Made by a program: the position numbers and the translations under genes. From M3007 sp964481485 (lineage in GTDB: Bacteria > Bacteroidota > Bacteroidia > Chitinophagales > Saprospiraceae), in NCBI GenBank assembly GCA_964481485.1, contig CAYZVM010000001.1, forward strand, positions 12,322 through 76,321: a DNA stretch of 64,000 nt, written 5' to 3'. This document shows, piece by piece, positions 15,739 through 24,325 of this stretch (the stretch's first letter is position 1; each line of letters begins with the position of its first letter). The notes under the pieces are model-generated. The model made no database searches and had not been told where the DNA came from. It was given only the letters and a program-made list of their open reading frames with translations.

Positions 15739-15763
15739 ACGAATCTTGCTGGCTGTCAAAATA

Positions 15764-16549
15764 TTACGGCGCTGGCACAAACTCTGCCGCCGGGGCAGCA
15801 CTCGGCGGAGCGATATCAAAAGGCTCCGACGACGACTGCGGCACGGGGGCGTTGGCAAATAGCATCAAAGGAGCGGCAATTGTCTGGTCAACTGCACGAA
15901 TCACAACCGTTACGCGCGGGAGCGAAGAAGTGGAGCCGTCGGTGCGTTCCGTCACCTCAATGACGTCGAATGCCACGACACCGAGATTGGCACCTTGCAG
16001 GTTGCCGTTGAGCGGTGAGTAGTTGATGCTGATGTCGCCGTCATAAACTACCGCGAGTACCGTTTTCCCAATCAACATTTTGAGTCCGGTGGCGCGGAGC
16101 GGCGTTACGTCCGCTATTTTGTCGAGCAATACCTCTTTGTCATCTTCTCCACCGCCAAGACCGGGGCCTGCCGCGAGGAAGTTTTGTGCGCCATTGCCAG
16201 TAGGGTCGGCGTTTTTCCACGAATTGGGAATTGTTTTTAGGGCGTGCCAGCCTTCGTCGCCGACTTGACCCGTGTAGAGGTCAATCGTTTTACCGATGTT
16301 TTCTTCAAAAAAACGGAGCGTTTTGCGGACGCCCACTTCGGCGAGTTGGTCGTTCACATCCGTGTCAGAAAAATCGTTCGGTTCATTGCCGTTGTCAATA
16401 CTTTCTTCGTCAATCACAAGCAGCACGGCTTCGGCGGGTGGGTCGTCTGTGCCATCGGTGCTGTTCTTATCGCAAGCTGCGATGGTAAACAAGAAAAATG
16501 CGCCGCAGGCCAGTAGGGTAGTGCGGCTGTTTTGAATCAGGTCCATCAT
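15764..16549 (-). CDS. Hypothetical lipoprotein
   Basis: A 261-residue protein with an N-terminal hydrophobic stretch ending in a lipobox (TIAACDK), so probably lipidated and exported. The start may be either of two adjacent Met codons. Residues 27-60 are acidic (EESIDNGNEPNDFSDTDVND). A central region (KTLRFFEENIGKTIDLYTGQVGDEGWHALKTIP) and a beta-rich C-terminus follow, ending in a Pro/Ala/Ser-rich tail. I do not recognise the family. It lies 101 bp downstream of folD in the same direction. Confidence 0.6.
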   Translation of the reverse strand: MMDLIQNSRTTLLACGAFFLFTIAACDKNSTDGTDDPPAEAVLLVIDEESIDNGNEPNDFSDTDVNDQLAEVGVRKTLRFFEENIGKTIDLYTGQVGDEGWHALKTIPNSWKNADPTGNGAQNFLAAGPGLGGGEDDKEVLLDKIADVTPLRATGLKMLIGKTVLAVVYDGDISINYSPLNGNLQGANLGVVAFDVIEVTERTDGSTSSLPRVTVVIRAVDQTIAAPLMLFANAPVPQSSSEPFDIAPPSAAPAAEFVPAP

Positions 16550-16650
16550 AATGTTTGTAGTTTGATTTGAAAAAACTGGAACCTGAACGGTTGGCGGGTT
16601 TGCCCATTGTCGCTAAACAGGCCTTTTAACTTTTTGCCAAGTCTATTGAA

Positions 16651-17532
16651 TCACGGATAAATCTCCCGCCTGCACGCCTTCAACGTATTCATCAGCAACG
16701 CCGTCACCGTCATCAAACCCACGCCGCCCGGCACGGGGGTGATGTGGCTGCATTTTGGTGCAACTTGCTCAAAATCAACGTCGCCGACCAAACGAGAGCC
16801 GGATTTTTTCGTCGCGTCGGCGATGCGGTTGATACCCACATCAATCACCACTGCGCCTTCTTTCACCCAATCGCCTTTGATAAATTGCGGGATGCCGATC
16901 GCCGCCACCACGATGTCGGCGCGGCGTACTTCCTTGTCGAGGTTTTGTGTGCGCGAGTGCGTCAGCGTCACCGTGCAGTCGCCGGGATAACCTTTTCGCG
17001 AGAGCAAAATGCTGATGGGTGTGCCGACGATATTGCTGCGACCCACCACGACGCAATGTTTTCCGGCAGTCTCGATGTTGTAGCGGCGCAGCATTTCCAC
17101 GATGCCATAGGGTGTGGCTGGCAGGAAGGCCGGGAGCCCTTGCGCCATGCGCCCGAAGTTGATGGGGTGAAAGCCATCTACGTCTTTTCGGTGGTCAATG
17201 GCGAGTGTAACCTTCTCTTCGTCAATGTGTTTGGGCAACGGCAACTGCACGATGAACCCGTCCACATCTGGGTCGTCGTTGAGGCTGCGCACGATTTCCA
17301 AAAGTTCATTTTCTGAAATATCAGCCTCGCGCCGGATGAGGCTGCTCTTGAATCCTACTTGTTCGCAAGATTTGATTTTGGAATTGACATACACTTGGCT
17401 GGCGGCATTTTCGCCGACCAAAACGGCAGCCAAATGCGGGATTTTGTCGTGCCGCTCGCGGATGATATCCACTTCGGCGGCAAGTTCGGCTTTGATATTT
17501 TCGGAAAGGAGTTTTCCATCGAGAAGGGTCAT
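16651..17532 (-). CDS. folD: Bifunctional methylenetetrahydrofolate dehydrogenase/cyclohydrolase FolD
   Basis: A 293-residue protein of normal length. It contains family signatures YVNSKIKSCEQVGF (catalytic Lys in the YxxxK arrangement), GFIVQLPLPKH and VVVGRSNIVGTP (NADP-binding region), plus the C-terminal TPVPGGVGLMT. It interconverts 5,10-methylene-, methenyl- and 10-formyl-tetrahydrofolate in the cytosol, supplying formyl donors. A TACCTTTG promoter box lies 17 bp upstream of the start. Confidence 0.97.
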   Translation of the reverse strand: MTLLDGKLLSENIKAELAAEVDIIRERHDKIPHLAAVLVGENAASQVYVNSKIKSCEQVGFKSSLIRREADISENELLEIVRSLNDDPDVDGFIVQLPLPKHIDEEKVTLAIDHRKDVDGFHPINFGRMAQGLPAFLPATPYGIVEMLRRYNIETAGKHCVVVGRSNIVGTPISILLSRKGYPGDCTVTLTHSRTQNLDKEVRRADIVVAAIGIPQFIKGDWVKEGAVVIDVGINRIADATKKSGSRLVGDVDFEQVAPKCSHITPVPGGVGLMTVTALLMNTLKACRREIYP

Positions 17533-17548
17533 GTGTGATAGTTTTGGG

Positions 17549-17556
17549 CAAAGGTA
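17549..17556 (-). promoter_or_regulatory. Candidate -7 box TACCTTTG for folD
   Basis: Full TAnnTTTG match on the minus strand, 17 bp upstream of the folD ATG. The -33 position falls inside the large palindrome at 17554-17614, so the palindrome may modulate the promoter. Confidence 0.6.
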
Positions 17557-17614
17557 ACGCCAACCTTCTGGTTGGCGAATATCTCGTGTTCGCCAACCAG
17601 AAGGTTGGCGTTAC
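17554..17614. repeat. Perfect 26-bp palindrome (GTAACGCC family)
   Basis: Arms 17554-17579 and 17589-17614 are exact complements around 9 bp; each arm contains a smaller palindrome (CCAACCTTCTGGTTGG). It overlaps the end of the gluconokinase gene and the folD promoter region. Ends match the hairpin at 1823-1851. Confidence 0.9.
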
Positions 17615-19050
17615 TGAGTGGCTAAAATTTTGAGCGAGCAAAAGGCTTTTTCATAAATTTCTGCATTCCCCGCATCTGGTTTCACCACCCTATCCTTATG
17701 GTTTTCAGGCAGTTGTTCCAAATTTAAAATTCCACGGGCAAATTTCACCGCTCCCAAAACCGAAGCATCCGTGTCATTTTCATGGAGCAAAACGGCTTTT
17801 TGAAAAATATCGGCCAGCATCTGTACCCACAGCCGGTTTTTGGAAAAACCGCCTCCCGCGTGGAGCGTCCGAATCGGCTGCCGGGCTTCCAATGCCTCGG
17901 CGATGATTTTGAGGTTGAACAAAATGCCCTCCATGGCCGCCCGCACGAAATGCACCTGCGTATGCCTGGCCGTCAGGCCGTGAAAACCACCTCGCGCCGA
18001 AGCATCATAAAGCGGCGCTCGCTCGCCAAAAAGATAGGGCAAAAAGAGCAGCCCATCTGAGCCGGGCGGCACGCCAATCGCCTGATTTGCAAAATCTTCT
18101 GCGTTGAGCGGCGACTGAAAAACAGAAGTGCGCAGCCATTCCAGCACGTTTGTGCCGTTGTTGCTTGCCCCGCCCACGATACAGCGTTTTTCATCCAAAC
18201 GGTAACAAAATGTGCGCATTTGCTCATCCAAAACAGGCTCTTGTGTCACCATGCGAATGGCCGCGCTGGTGCCAATCGTGACCGCCACTTGGCCGGGTTC
18301 GGTCGCGCTGGAGCCGAGGTTGGCGAACGCGCCGTCGCTGGCGCCTATGATGAGGGGAATACCGGAAGGCAAACTTTCGGAAAGGTGGAAACTTTCTGAA
18401 AGTTGAGTCACGAAGGAGGGCGAAACCAGCGTGGGAAGTTGTTCAGCGGAAATCCCTGCCAACGCCAAAGCCTCTTCATCCCAGTCGTTTTTCCGAATAT
18501 TCAACAGCCCGGTGGCAGACGCGACAGAGAGGTCGGACTGATATTCCCTGGTGAGTTTTTTCCAGATGAATTCTTTGACTCCCAAAAACTTGTGCGCCTT
18601 TTGAAAAACATCCGGTTGGTTTTGTCGCAGCCAGATCAATTTGCACAGCGGCGACATGGCGTGAATGGGGACGCCGGTGCGGCGGTAAATTTCCAAACCT
18701 TTGCTGCTTTGGCGAAGGTCTTTTGCGATCGCGTCGGCGCGCAAATCTGACCAAAGCATAACGTTTGTGAGTGGTTGCCCAGCCTCGTCCACTGCGACGA
18801 GGCCATGCATAGCGGAGGAAAAAACGATTCCGTGCAACTCACCCGTCAGACGACTCAAAGTCGTCTGACGGGTTGTTTCGCGCAAAACTTCCAACATATT
18901 TTGAAAAATGGCTTCCGGCTCCTGCTCGTTCCAGCCAGGTTGCGGCGACAGGGTTCGGTTGGCGCGTTCTGCGCTTGCCACTATTTCGCCCGCACCGCCG
19001 AATGCGACGGCTTTCACGTTTGTGGTGCCGATGTCGAGACCGATTAACAT
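17611..19050 (-). CDS. FGGY carbohydrate kinase, probable gluconokinase
   Basis: A 479-residue FGGY kinase. The N-terminal LIGLDIGTTNVKA phosphate loop, SSAMHGLVAV and the C-terminal ATP-site HAGGGFSKNRLWVQMLAD are intact. The FGGY family phosphorylates sugars or polyols. Gluconate is favoured because the preceding gene is 6-phosphogluconate dehydrogenase, which would use the product; xylulose cannot be excluded from sequence. The start codon lies 31 bp downstream of the gnd stop. Confidence 0.85.
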   Translation of the reverse strand: MLIGLDIGTTNVKAVAFGGAGEIVASAERANRTLSPQPGWNEQEPEAIFQNMLEVLRETTRQTTLSRLTGELHGIVFSSAMHGLVAVDEAGQPLTNVMLWSDLRADAIAKDLRQSSKGLEIYRRTGVPIHAMSPLCKLIWLRQNQPDVFQKAHKFLGVKEFIWKKLTREYQSDLSVASATGLLNIRKNDWDEEALALAGISAEQLPTLVSPSFVTQLSESFHLSESLPSGIPLIIGASDGAFANLGSSATEPGQVAVTIGTSAAIRMVTQEPVLDEQMRTFCYRLDEKRCIVGGASNNGTNVLEWLRTSVFQSPLNAEDFANQAIGVPPGSDGLLFLPYLFGERAPLYDASARGGFHGLTARHTQVHFVRAAMEGILFNLKIIAEALEARQPIRTLHAGGGFSKNRLWVQMLADIFQKAVLLHENDTDASVLGAVKFARGILNLEQLPENHKDRVVKPDAGNAEIYEKAFCSLKILATQ

Positions 19051-19058
19051 AAGGTGGG

Positions 19059-19087
19059 AAGTGACACTTTTTCAAAAAGTATCACTT
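19059..19087. other. Small hairpin between gnd and the kinase gene
   Basis: AAGTGACACTTT and AAAGTATCACTT pair with one mismatch around a 5-base loop. It covers the gnd stop and may set processing or relative expression of the two genes. Confidence 0.4.
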
Positions 19088-19981
19088 TTTTTCCACTGCA
19101 TGGCCGCCGAACTCGTTGCGCAATGCAGCGACGACTTTGCCGGCAAAAGTGTCGTCCTGTTGCGAGCGGTAGCGCATGAGCAGCGAAAGGGCGATGACGG
19201 GCGTGGGCACACCGAGGTCGAGGGCAGTTTCGAGCGTCCATTTGCCTTCGCCGGAAGAATGCATCACGCCGCGAATGGCATCAAGGTGTGGGTCTTTGGA
19301 AAAAGCGTTGGCGGTAAGTTCCATGAGCCAAGAGCGGACGACGGAGCCGTGATTCCAGAGTTCGGCAACTTTTTGGAAATCAATGTCGTAACTCGATTTT
19401 TCCAGCACCTCGAAACCTTCGGCGATGGCCTGCATCATGCCGTATTCGATGCCGTTGTGTACCATTTTGGTGAAATGTCCTGCGCCCGCCGCGCCCACGT
19501 AGAGCGTACCATTGGGCAGGGAAATATCGTCGAAAACGGGTTTGCAGAATTCGTACACTTCTTGTTCTCCACCAATCATGGTGCAGGCGCCGTTCAATGC
19601 GCCGGAGGTGCCGCCAGAGGTGCCGCAGTCGAGAAAATCAATGCCTACTTTTTTCAAAAAATGATAGCGCCGCACCGAGTCGTTGAAGTTGGAATTACCG
19701 CCGTCAATCAGGACATCGCCCGCCATGAGGTGGGGCATGAGGTTTTCGATGACTTCGTCCACGATGTTTCCGGCTGGCACCATGAGCCAGATGACGCGGC
19801 GGGGCGAGAGTGCGGCACATATATTGGCGAGCGAATCGGCGCTCGAAATGTCTTGTTCCGAGGCGATTTTGGCGGTCAGTTCTGCGGAGCGGTCGTGGGC
19901 GACGACAGAGTGGCCGTGATTGCGGAGGTTGAGGGCGATGTTGTAGCCCATTTTGCCGAGGCCGATTAGTCCAATTTGCAT
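19082..19981 (-). CDS. gnd: 6-phosphogluconate dehydrogenase, decarboxylating (short form)
   Basis: 299 residues from ATG 19981. The longer open frame is rejected because the start codon here gives the Rossmann motif at once (MQIGLIGLGKMGYNIA). DCGTSGGTSGA and the catalytic KMVHNGIEYGMMQ segment are family signatures. The roughly 300-residue size corresponds to the GndA/YqeC-type NAD-dependent enzyme rather than the 470-residue classical enzyme. It converts 6-phosphogluconate to ribulose 5-phosphate and CO2. It pairs with the kinase downstream for gluconate use. Confidence 0.92.
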   Translation of the reverse strand: MQIGLIGLGKMGYNIALNLRNHGHSVVAHDRSAELTAKIASEQDISSADSLANICAALSPRRVIWLMVPAGNIVDEVIENLMPHLMAGDVLIDGGNSNFNDSVRRYHFLKKVGIDFLDCGTSGGTSGALNGACTMIGGEQEVYEFCKPVFDDISLPNGTLYVGAAGAGHFTKMVHNGIEYGMMQAIAEGFEVLEKSSYDIDFQKVAELWNHGSVVRSWLMELTANAFSKDPHLDAIRGVMHSSGEGKWTLETALDLGVPTPVIALSLLMRYRSQQDDTFAGKVVAALRNEFGGHAVEKK

Positions 19982-19983
19982 TT

Positions 19984-20036
19984 TGTTGTTCGTTGATTGT
20001 TTACCCGCCGTAGCCTTGGCGAAGGAGGGTTGTTCG
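19984..20036. repeat. Intergenic repeat with CCGCCGTAGCCTTGGCGAAGG palindrome core
   Basis: The core at 20006-20028 is a GC-rich imperfect palindrome of a type common between Bacteroidota genes (from memory). It is flanked by TTGTTCGTT-like words on both sides. Confidence 0.6.
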
Positions 20037-20037
20037 T

Positions 20038-20376
20038 TCAGAGTGAATCGCGAAGTTTTTTGGGCAGTTTGGCTTTCACGAGTTCGTAGGATTGTCGGAT
20101 GCAGTGTTCCCACTCTGCGTCGCTCAGCCACAAAAAATCGAGTACATAGACCCATTTGGCGCGTGCCAGATAGGGTGCGGGGATGATGCCTTCGCGGGCA
20201 ATCATGTCGCGGTATTCTTCATCGGGCACTTTGAAAGAGGCACCTTGGTCGGTGTCGGCGGAGGCGGTGCAAAACATTTTTTCGCCGACGAGAAAGCACA
20301 GGTCGCTTTCCCATTTGATGTCCTCGGTGGCACCGGGGAGGGAAAGGCAGAGGGTGCGGAGCGATTCGATATTCAT
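20038..20376 (-). CDS. MmcQ/YjbR family protein
   Basis: A 112-residue single-domain protein with the family layout: LPGATEDIKWESDLCFLVGEKMFC, then a SFKVPDEEY segment and WVYVLDFLWLSDAEWEHCIRQSYELV. The fold resembles a double-wing DNA-binding-like domain, but the cellular role is not established. It starts 1 bp away from the stop of the CBM9-like gene, indicating one transcript. Confidence 0.88.
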   Translation of the reverse strand: MNIESLRTLCLSLPGATEDIKWESDLCFLVGEKMFCTASADTDQGASFKVPDEEYRDMIAREGIIPAPYLARAKWVYVLDFLWLSDAEWEHCIRQSYELVKAKLPKKLRDSL

Positions 20377-20377
20377 A

Positions 20378-21145
20378 TCATTTGAGTTCTAATAGCCCAA
20401 AAATCCCCGCGTCTATCCAGCCCCGGTTTTTGTCCTCGCCTTCCACGCGCACCGAGCCGATGAAGTTTTCGCGTTCGGGCGAGTGGTCGTTGTCGCAGTA
20501 GGCCAACGCAAAACCCATTTTTTTGCCGGCCTTCAGCATTTTCGGGATGTTGTCGCCGCCGTCTTCATATTTGTTGCCGTCGAAAATTTTTATGGCGACT
20601 TCCCAAGTACTCACATTCCCGGTCGTGACGCGGCGGGTGGTGCAATGGTCGTCATAAAACCGGGGGGCTTCGTCCGGCCCGATATCGGCCACTTTTCCGT
20701 CGAGGGCGATATGGTAGGCGAAGGCATTGTAGCTGTATTGGTGGTTGCCGCCGGAAGCGTCCTCGTCCATGAAGATTTCGAGGCAGTCGTCGTCCCAATA
20801 TTTCAGGAGGCCATCGGGGCGGATGTCAATGAGGGTATCGTCGGTGATTTCGGTGAGGACGTAGAGGTTGTTTTCGTCCCAAAGGATTTTGTAGCGCCCG
20901 GAGAAATCTTCGGCGGAGGGCTGCTGGCCGAGCCAAAGTTGGTCGAGCGGGAGCCATTCGGCGGTTTGCCAGGCGGGGTCGTCGGCGATGCCGTTGATGA
21001 GGGGTGTGCCGTAATTCGCAGCGAATGGCTGGCGATTCAGCGGGTCGGGCACTTCGGCGGGTTGCTGACCTGATTTTGGCTGCAAAAAGATGAAAAGCAA
21101 AGTGAGCAGGGCGACAGCGAGGCCGATGAGTGAGTTGCGGTCCAT
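20378..21145 (-). CDS. CBM9-like (carbohydrate-binding/DOMON-like) protein with N-terminal membrane anchor
   Basis: A 255-residue protein. Residues 5-22 are a hydrophobic anchor or uncleaved signal, then a carbohydrate-binding family 9 beta-sandwich (about 45-250). Typical CBM9 features are present: INGIADDPAWQTAEW at the start, YKILWDENNLYVLTEITD, and DDDCLEIFMDEDA. It probably binds a sugar or related ligand at the outer side of the cytoplasmic membrane. It is first in a leftward group with mmcQ, gnd, the kinase and folD, which hints at sugar metabolism. Confidence 0.8.
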   Translation of the reverse strand: MDRNSLIGLAVALLTLLFIFLQPKSGQQPAEVPDPLNRQPFAANYGTPLINGIADDPAWQTAEWLPLDQLWLGQQPSAEDFSGRYKILWDENNLYVLTEITDDTLIDIRPDGLLKYWDDDCLEIFMDEDASGGNHQYSYNAFAYHIALDGKVADIGPDEAPRFYDDHCTTRRVTTGNVSTWEVAIKIFDGNKYEDGGDNIPKMLKAGKKMGFALAYCDNDHSPERENFIGSVRVEGEDKNRGWIDAGIFGLLELK

Positions 21146-21565
21146 TCTGAAAAATGATTTTGGGCAAAGGTTTCATTTTTTTGCCACATAGCCCAGCGCT
21201 CGAAATGCTCAACAGTGTTGGCACGGTTTTCGGATAATGCATTAAGGCAAAGCACCGGACAAATTTTGAGCGTGTTTTTCACCCAAATTTAATCGTTGAA
21301 TCCTTTGTGCCCCGGTTCTAAATCGAGAAATTTGCGCCCTGATTTGCCAGCCTTTCCGCCAAACTCGCGGTGAAAAGTTTTCTTTTTGCGAGCGGAACCC
21401 CCTTTAATCGTCTGCCCCTCATATTCCCGTTTGAACAAATTTCAGCAAGGTTCCAGAAACTTTTTTTCTTTGAATAGGCACATCTGTCCGCTCCTGTTCA
21501 AGCAAAGTGTGTGGCACCTGTTCAAAACTGCGATTATCGTCCAACGGAAAAATAACTACAAGAAT
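21146..21565. other. 420-bp divergent intergenic region and probable leader of the polysaccharide locus
   Basis: It separates the leftward CBM9 gene from the rightward upxY-like gene. On the minus strand TAAATTTG (21284-21291) is a full -7 match, and AACCTTTG (21165-21172) lies 20 bp from the CBM9 start. On the plus strand only near matches are seen (TCTTTTTG at 21381-21388, TTTCTTTG at 21465-21472), neither with a well-spaced TTTG. I find no gene here. A long untranslated leader would suit regulation by the UpxY-type antiterminator. Confidence 0.5.
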
Positions 21566-22117
21566 ATGAGTACAGTAACATCCGGTGAAAACCACCTTGA
21601 TAATGTAGAGCCGCGGTGGTTTGCTGTTTACACCAAGTTCAAAAGAGAAAAAGTGGTGCAAAAAAGGCTTCAGGAGCAAGGAATTCAGGCATACCTGCCG
21701 ATACAATCTTTGACGCGCAGGTACGACAGGAAGGTGAAAGTTGTGGAGATGCCGCTCATCAGTTGCTATGTGTTTACGCGGATAACTAAGAAGCATTATG
21801 TGTCTGTGCTGAACACGGCGGATGTGCTGAACTTCGTCAAATTTTCCCAAAACCTGATTGCTATACCTGACCGTGAGATCCAATTGTTGCAGCGCATGGT
21901 AGGGGAGGGCATTGACTTGGAAGTGACACCAAAAGGTTATCAAATGGGCGACGAGGTAGAGATTGTGTCGGGCAGTTTGGCCGGTTTGCGAGGTATCTTG
22001 TTGGAAAAGGCTGGTCAGCGAAATTTTTTGGTGGAATTGAAAAATATCGGCTATTCGCTGCGCATCCAAGTGGAGCCAGGTTTGCTGAAAAAGGCGGGCG
22101 CAAGAGCAAGAGGATGA
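21566..22117 (+). CDS. UpxY/RfaH-like NusG-family antiterminator
   Basis: 183 residues from ATG 21566 (the frame is open upstream but the N-terminal NGN motif WFAVYTKFKREKVVQKRLQ starts soon after this Met). An NGN domain (about 17-110) is followed by a KOW domain (GDEVEIVSGSLAGLRGILLE). Specialised NusG paralogues of this kind open Bacteroides capsule loci and allow RNA polymerase to read through the long operon. Position as first gene before about 37 kb of co-oriented polysaccharide genes supports that job. Confidence 0.92.
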   Translation: MSTVTSGENHLDNVEPRWFAVYTKFKREKVVQKRLQEQGIQAYLPIQSLTRRYDRKVKVVEMPLISCYVFTRITKKHYVSVLNTADVLNFVKFSQNLIAIPDREIQLLQRMVGEGIDLEVTPKGYQMGDEVEIVSGSLAGLRGILLEKAGQRNFLVELKNIGYSLRIQVEPGLLKKAGARARG

Positions 22118-22339
22118 GACCCGGCTGGGAGAGAAAAAGAACCGATTACATTCGTTGCCGGTGTGCATATTGCCGGATTTGTTTTGGTAAAAAAACCTTC
22201 AACTTGTGGGTTGCAACTTAGAAAAATTGGCTGTAAAATTTTGAGAATAAGTACTTTGCGACTTTTCATCGGCGAAGCCGTATTTTTTCATCTTATGAGT
22301 TGTCTCAACAAAGTCACCAATCATAATTTTAATAAACGA

Positions 22340-23329
22340 ATGAGAAATTTTGCCCTCCTCGGCGCTGCGGGCTACATCGCACCGCGGCACATGAAAGCGA
22401 TCAAAGAAACGGAAAATGACCTCGTTGCTGCATTGGACAAATACGACAATGTAGGTGTCATTGACAGTCATTTCCCGGAAGCACACTTCTTCACGGAGTT
22501 TGAGCGATTTGACCGTTATTTGAGCAAACTGAAACGTGAAGGAACACAGATTGACTACGTTTCCATTTGTTCGCCCAACTACTTGCACGACGCGCACATC
22601 CGTTTCGGGCTGCGTATCGGTGCAGATGTTATCTGCGAAAAGCCACTCGTGCTGAACCCGTGGAACCTTGACGCGCTTCGCGTAGAAGAAGAAGAAAGTG
22701 GCTGCAGAGTGAACACCATCCTCCAATTGAGGCTGCACCCGGGCATGCTGGATTTGAAACGCCGCGTGGATGCTGCCCCCCCCGATCAAGTGTTCGACGT
22801 GGATGTCACCTATATCACTTCGCGGGGCAACTGGTACTATGCCAGCTGGAAAAGCAGCACAGAAAAGTCGGGCGGTATTGCTACTAACATCGGTGTCCAT
22901 TTCTTCGATGCGCTGACATGGATTTTTGGGGGCGTAAGGGAGAACACGGTGCATTTGCACACGCACGACCGCGCCGCCGGATACCTCGAATTGGACAGGG
23001 CGCGGGTGCGTTGGTTTCTCAGTATCAATTACGACACCATCCCTGAGGCGGTGAAAGTCACCACAAAAGCCCGCACCTATCGCTCATTTCAAGTAGATGG
23101 TGCAGAAGTAGAGTTCAGCGACGGGTTTGCCGAGTTGCACACAAAAAGTTATATGGATATTCTCGACGGATACGGGTTTGGGCTGGACGACACCGCACAA
23201 GCAGTCAAAATCACTTACGATATCCGCAACGCAAAACCCATAGGCATCGCAGACAATTGCCACCCGTTGGTGTTTTTGCCGTCCAGCCCTCACCCTTTTG
23301 AGCGCGAGGAGTTGGTTGAGTTTTTGTAA
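22340..23329 (+). CDS. Gfo/Idh/MocA oxidoreductase, WlbA-like
   Basis: 329 residues from ATG 22340; an in-frame upstream extension lacks family similarity. The Rossmann start MRNFALLGAAGYIAPRHMKAI, then YVSICSPNYLHDAHIRFGLRIGADVICEKPLVLN with the conserved EKP, match WlbA/WbpB, which oxidise C3 of UDP-GlcNAcA (or related) before transamination. A DegT aminotransferase further along the locus (32789) could take the next step. The gene is preceded by 222 bp with no identified promoter except a GTACTTTG near match (22250-22257). Confidence 0.85.
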   Translation: MRNFALLGAAGYIAPRHMKAIKETENDLVAALDKYDNVGVIDSHFPEAHFFTEFERFDRYLSKLKREGTQIDYVSICSPNYLHDAHIRFGLRIGADVICEKPLVLNPWNLDALRVEEEESGCRVNTILQLRLHPGMLDLKRRVDAAPPDQVFDVDVTYITSRGNWYYASWKSSTEKSGGIATNIGVHFFDALTWIFGGVRENTVHLHTHDRAAGYLELDRARVRWFLSINYDTIPEAVKVTTKARTYRSFQVDGAEVEFSDGFAELHTKSYMDILDGYGFGLDDTAQAVKITYDIRNAKPIGIADNCHPLVFLPSSPHPFEREELVEFL

Positions 23330-23367
23330 TCCTTTTTTCACACACCATAAAATTCCCATCCCAGACA

Positions 23368-24144
23368 ATGAAAAACTCGATTTACACACACGCCGTTTCT
23401 AATCCGACGGCATCAGGACCGACACAGTTTTTGAGAAACTTTTTTTTACCATATCTGACAGGCCACACAAAGTTGGGAAAGCATCTACAAGTAGATGTAC
23501 ACGGCCATTGGCTGCCCGGCGTGGACGACGGGGCCCAGACCGAGAAAGAAGGTCTGGCCCTCGTCCGTGGCCTTGTCGAGTTGGGCTACACCAAACTCAT
23601 TGCCACGCCCCACATCAAAGAGACCTGCCCCAACGAGCCAAAAGACTTGAAACGGGTATTCCAATATTTCCAAAAAAGCGTGAAAAAAGCAGGTATTGAG
23701 GTAGATCTGTCGCTGGGTGCGGAGTATATGCTCGACGAAGGTTTTGCCAGGCACTTGAAAGAGGGACTGCTCACACTGCACGACAAATATGTGCTGGTGG
23801 AACTCAACCCCCAACAGGTCAAAATCCTGCCAGCGCTGAAACAAACGCTGTTCGATATCAAACTGAAAGGCTACATCCCCGTGCTTGCCCACCCCGAACG
23901 CTACGGATACTATTGCGACAACTGGAACACGATGGAGGGTCTCAAAGAGACCGGGCTGCTGTTTCAGGGCAATGCGCTTGCGGTGTCGGGCCTCGAAGGG
24001 AAAGATATTACCAAAAGAGCCCGCAAATTGTTGGACCACGGCTGGTACGAATTTGTGGGCACAGACATACACAACGCCACGCACCTCAAGCATTTGAGCA
24101 AAGTGTCGCTGCACCAAAAGTTTCACAACGGCGATTTTCAATAA
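23368..24144 (+). CDS. PHP-type tyrosine-protein phosphatase (CpsB/YwqE-like)
   Basis: A 258-residue PHP-fold metal-dependent phosphatase. Metal ligands appear in VDVHGHWLPGVDDG (Asp43, His45, His47), in ATPHIKET, and in LAHPERY and GTDIHN. It should dephosphorylate the C-terminal tyrosines of the Wzc-like kinase encoded two genes downstream, cycling polymer length control. Cytosolic. Family membership is clear; the substrate is inferred from context. Confidence 0.92.
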   Translation: MKNSIYTHAVSNPTASGPTQFLRNFFLPYLTGHTKLGKHLQVDVHGHWLPGVDDGAQTEKEGLALVRGLVELGYTKLIATPHIKETCPNEPKDLKRVFQYFQKSVKKAGIEVDLSLGAEYMLDEGFARHLKEGLLTLHDKYVLVELNPQQVKILPALKQTLFDIKLKGYIPVLAHPERYGYYCDNWNTMEGLKETGLLFQGNALAVSGLEGKDITKRARKLLDHGWYEFVGTDIHNATHLKHLSKVSLHQKFHNGDFQ

Positions 24145-24325
24145 CCGATACGCCGTTTTAATCCACTCTCCCTTTCTGGCCGCAATGGTCCCTACAATGA
24201 CCGATTTTTTGCAATTTTCGAAGCCATTATCAAAATGGCACGATGATAGCAATGACCCAATAACTTTAATCCTTCCTTCCTGCCACGGTGACTTAACTGT
24301 TCACTAATCTGCCAACGCGCAACAA

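Noticed and set aside
21146..21565. A confident promoter for the polysaccharide operon
   Set aside because: Only near matches to TAnnTTTG exist on the plus strand and none has a TTTG at 19-21 bp, so none is claimed.
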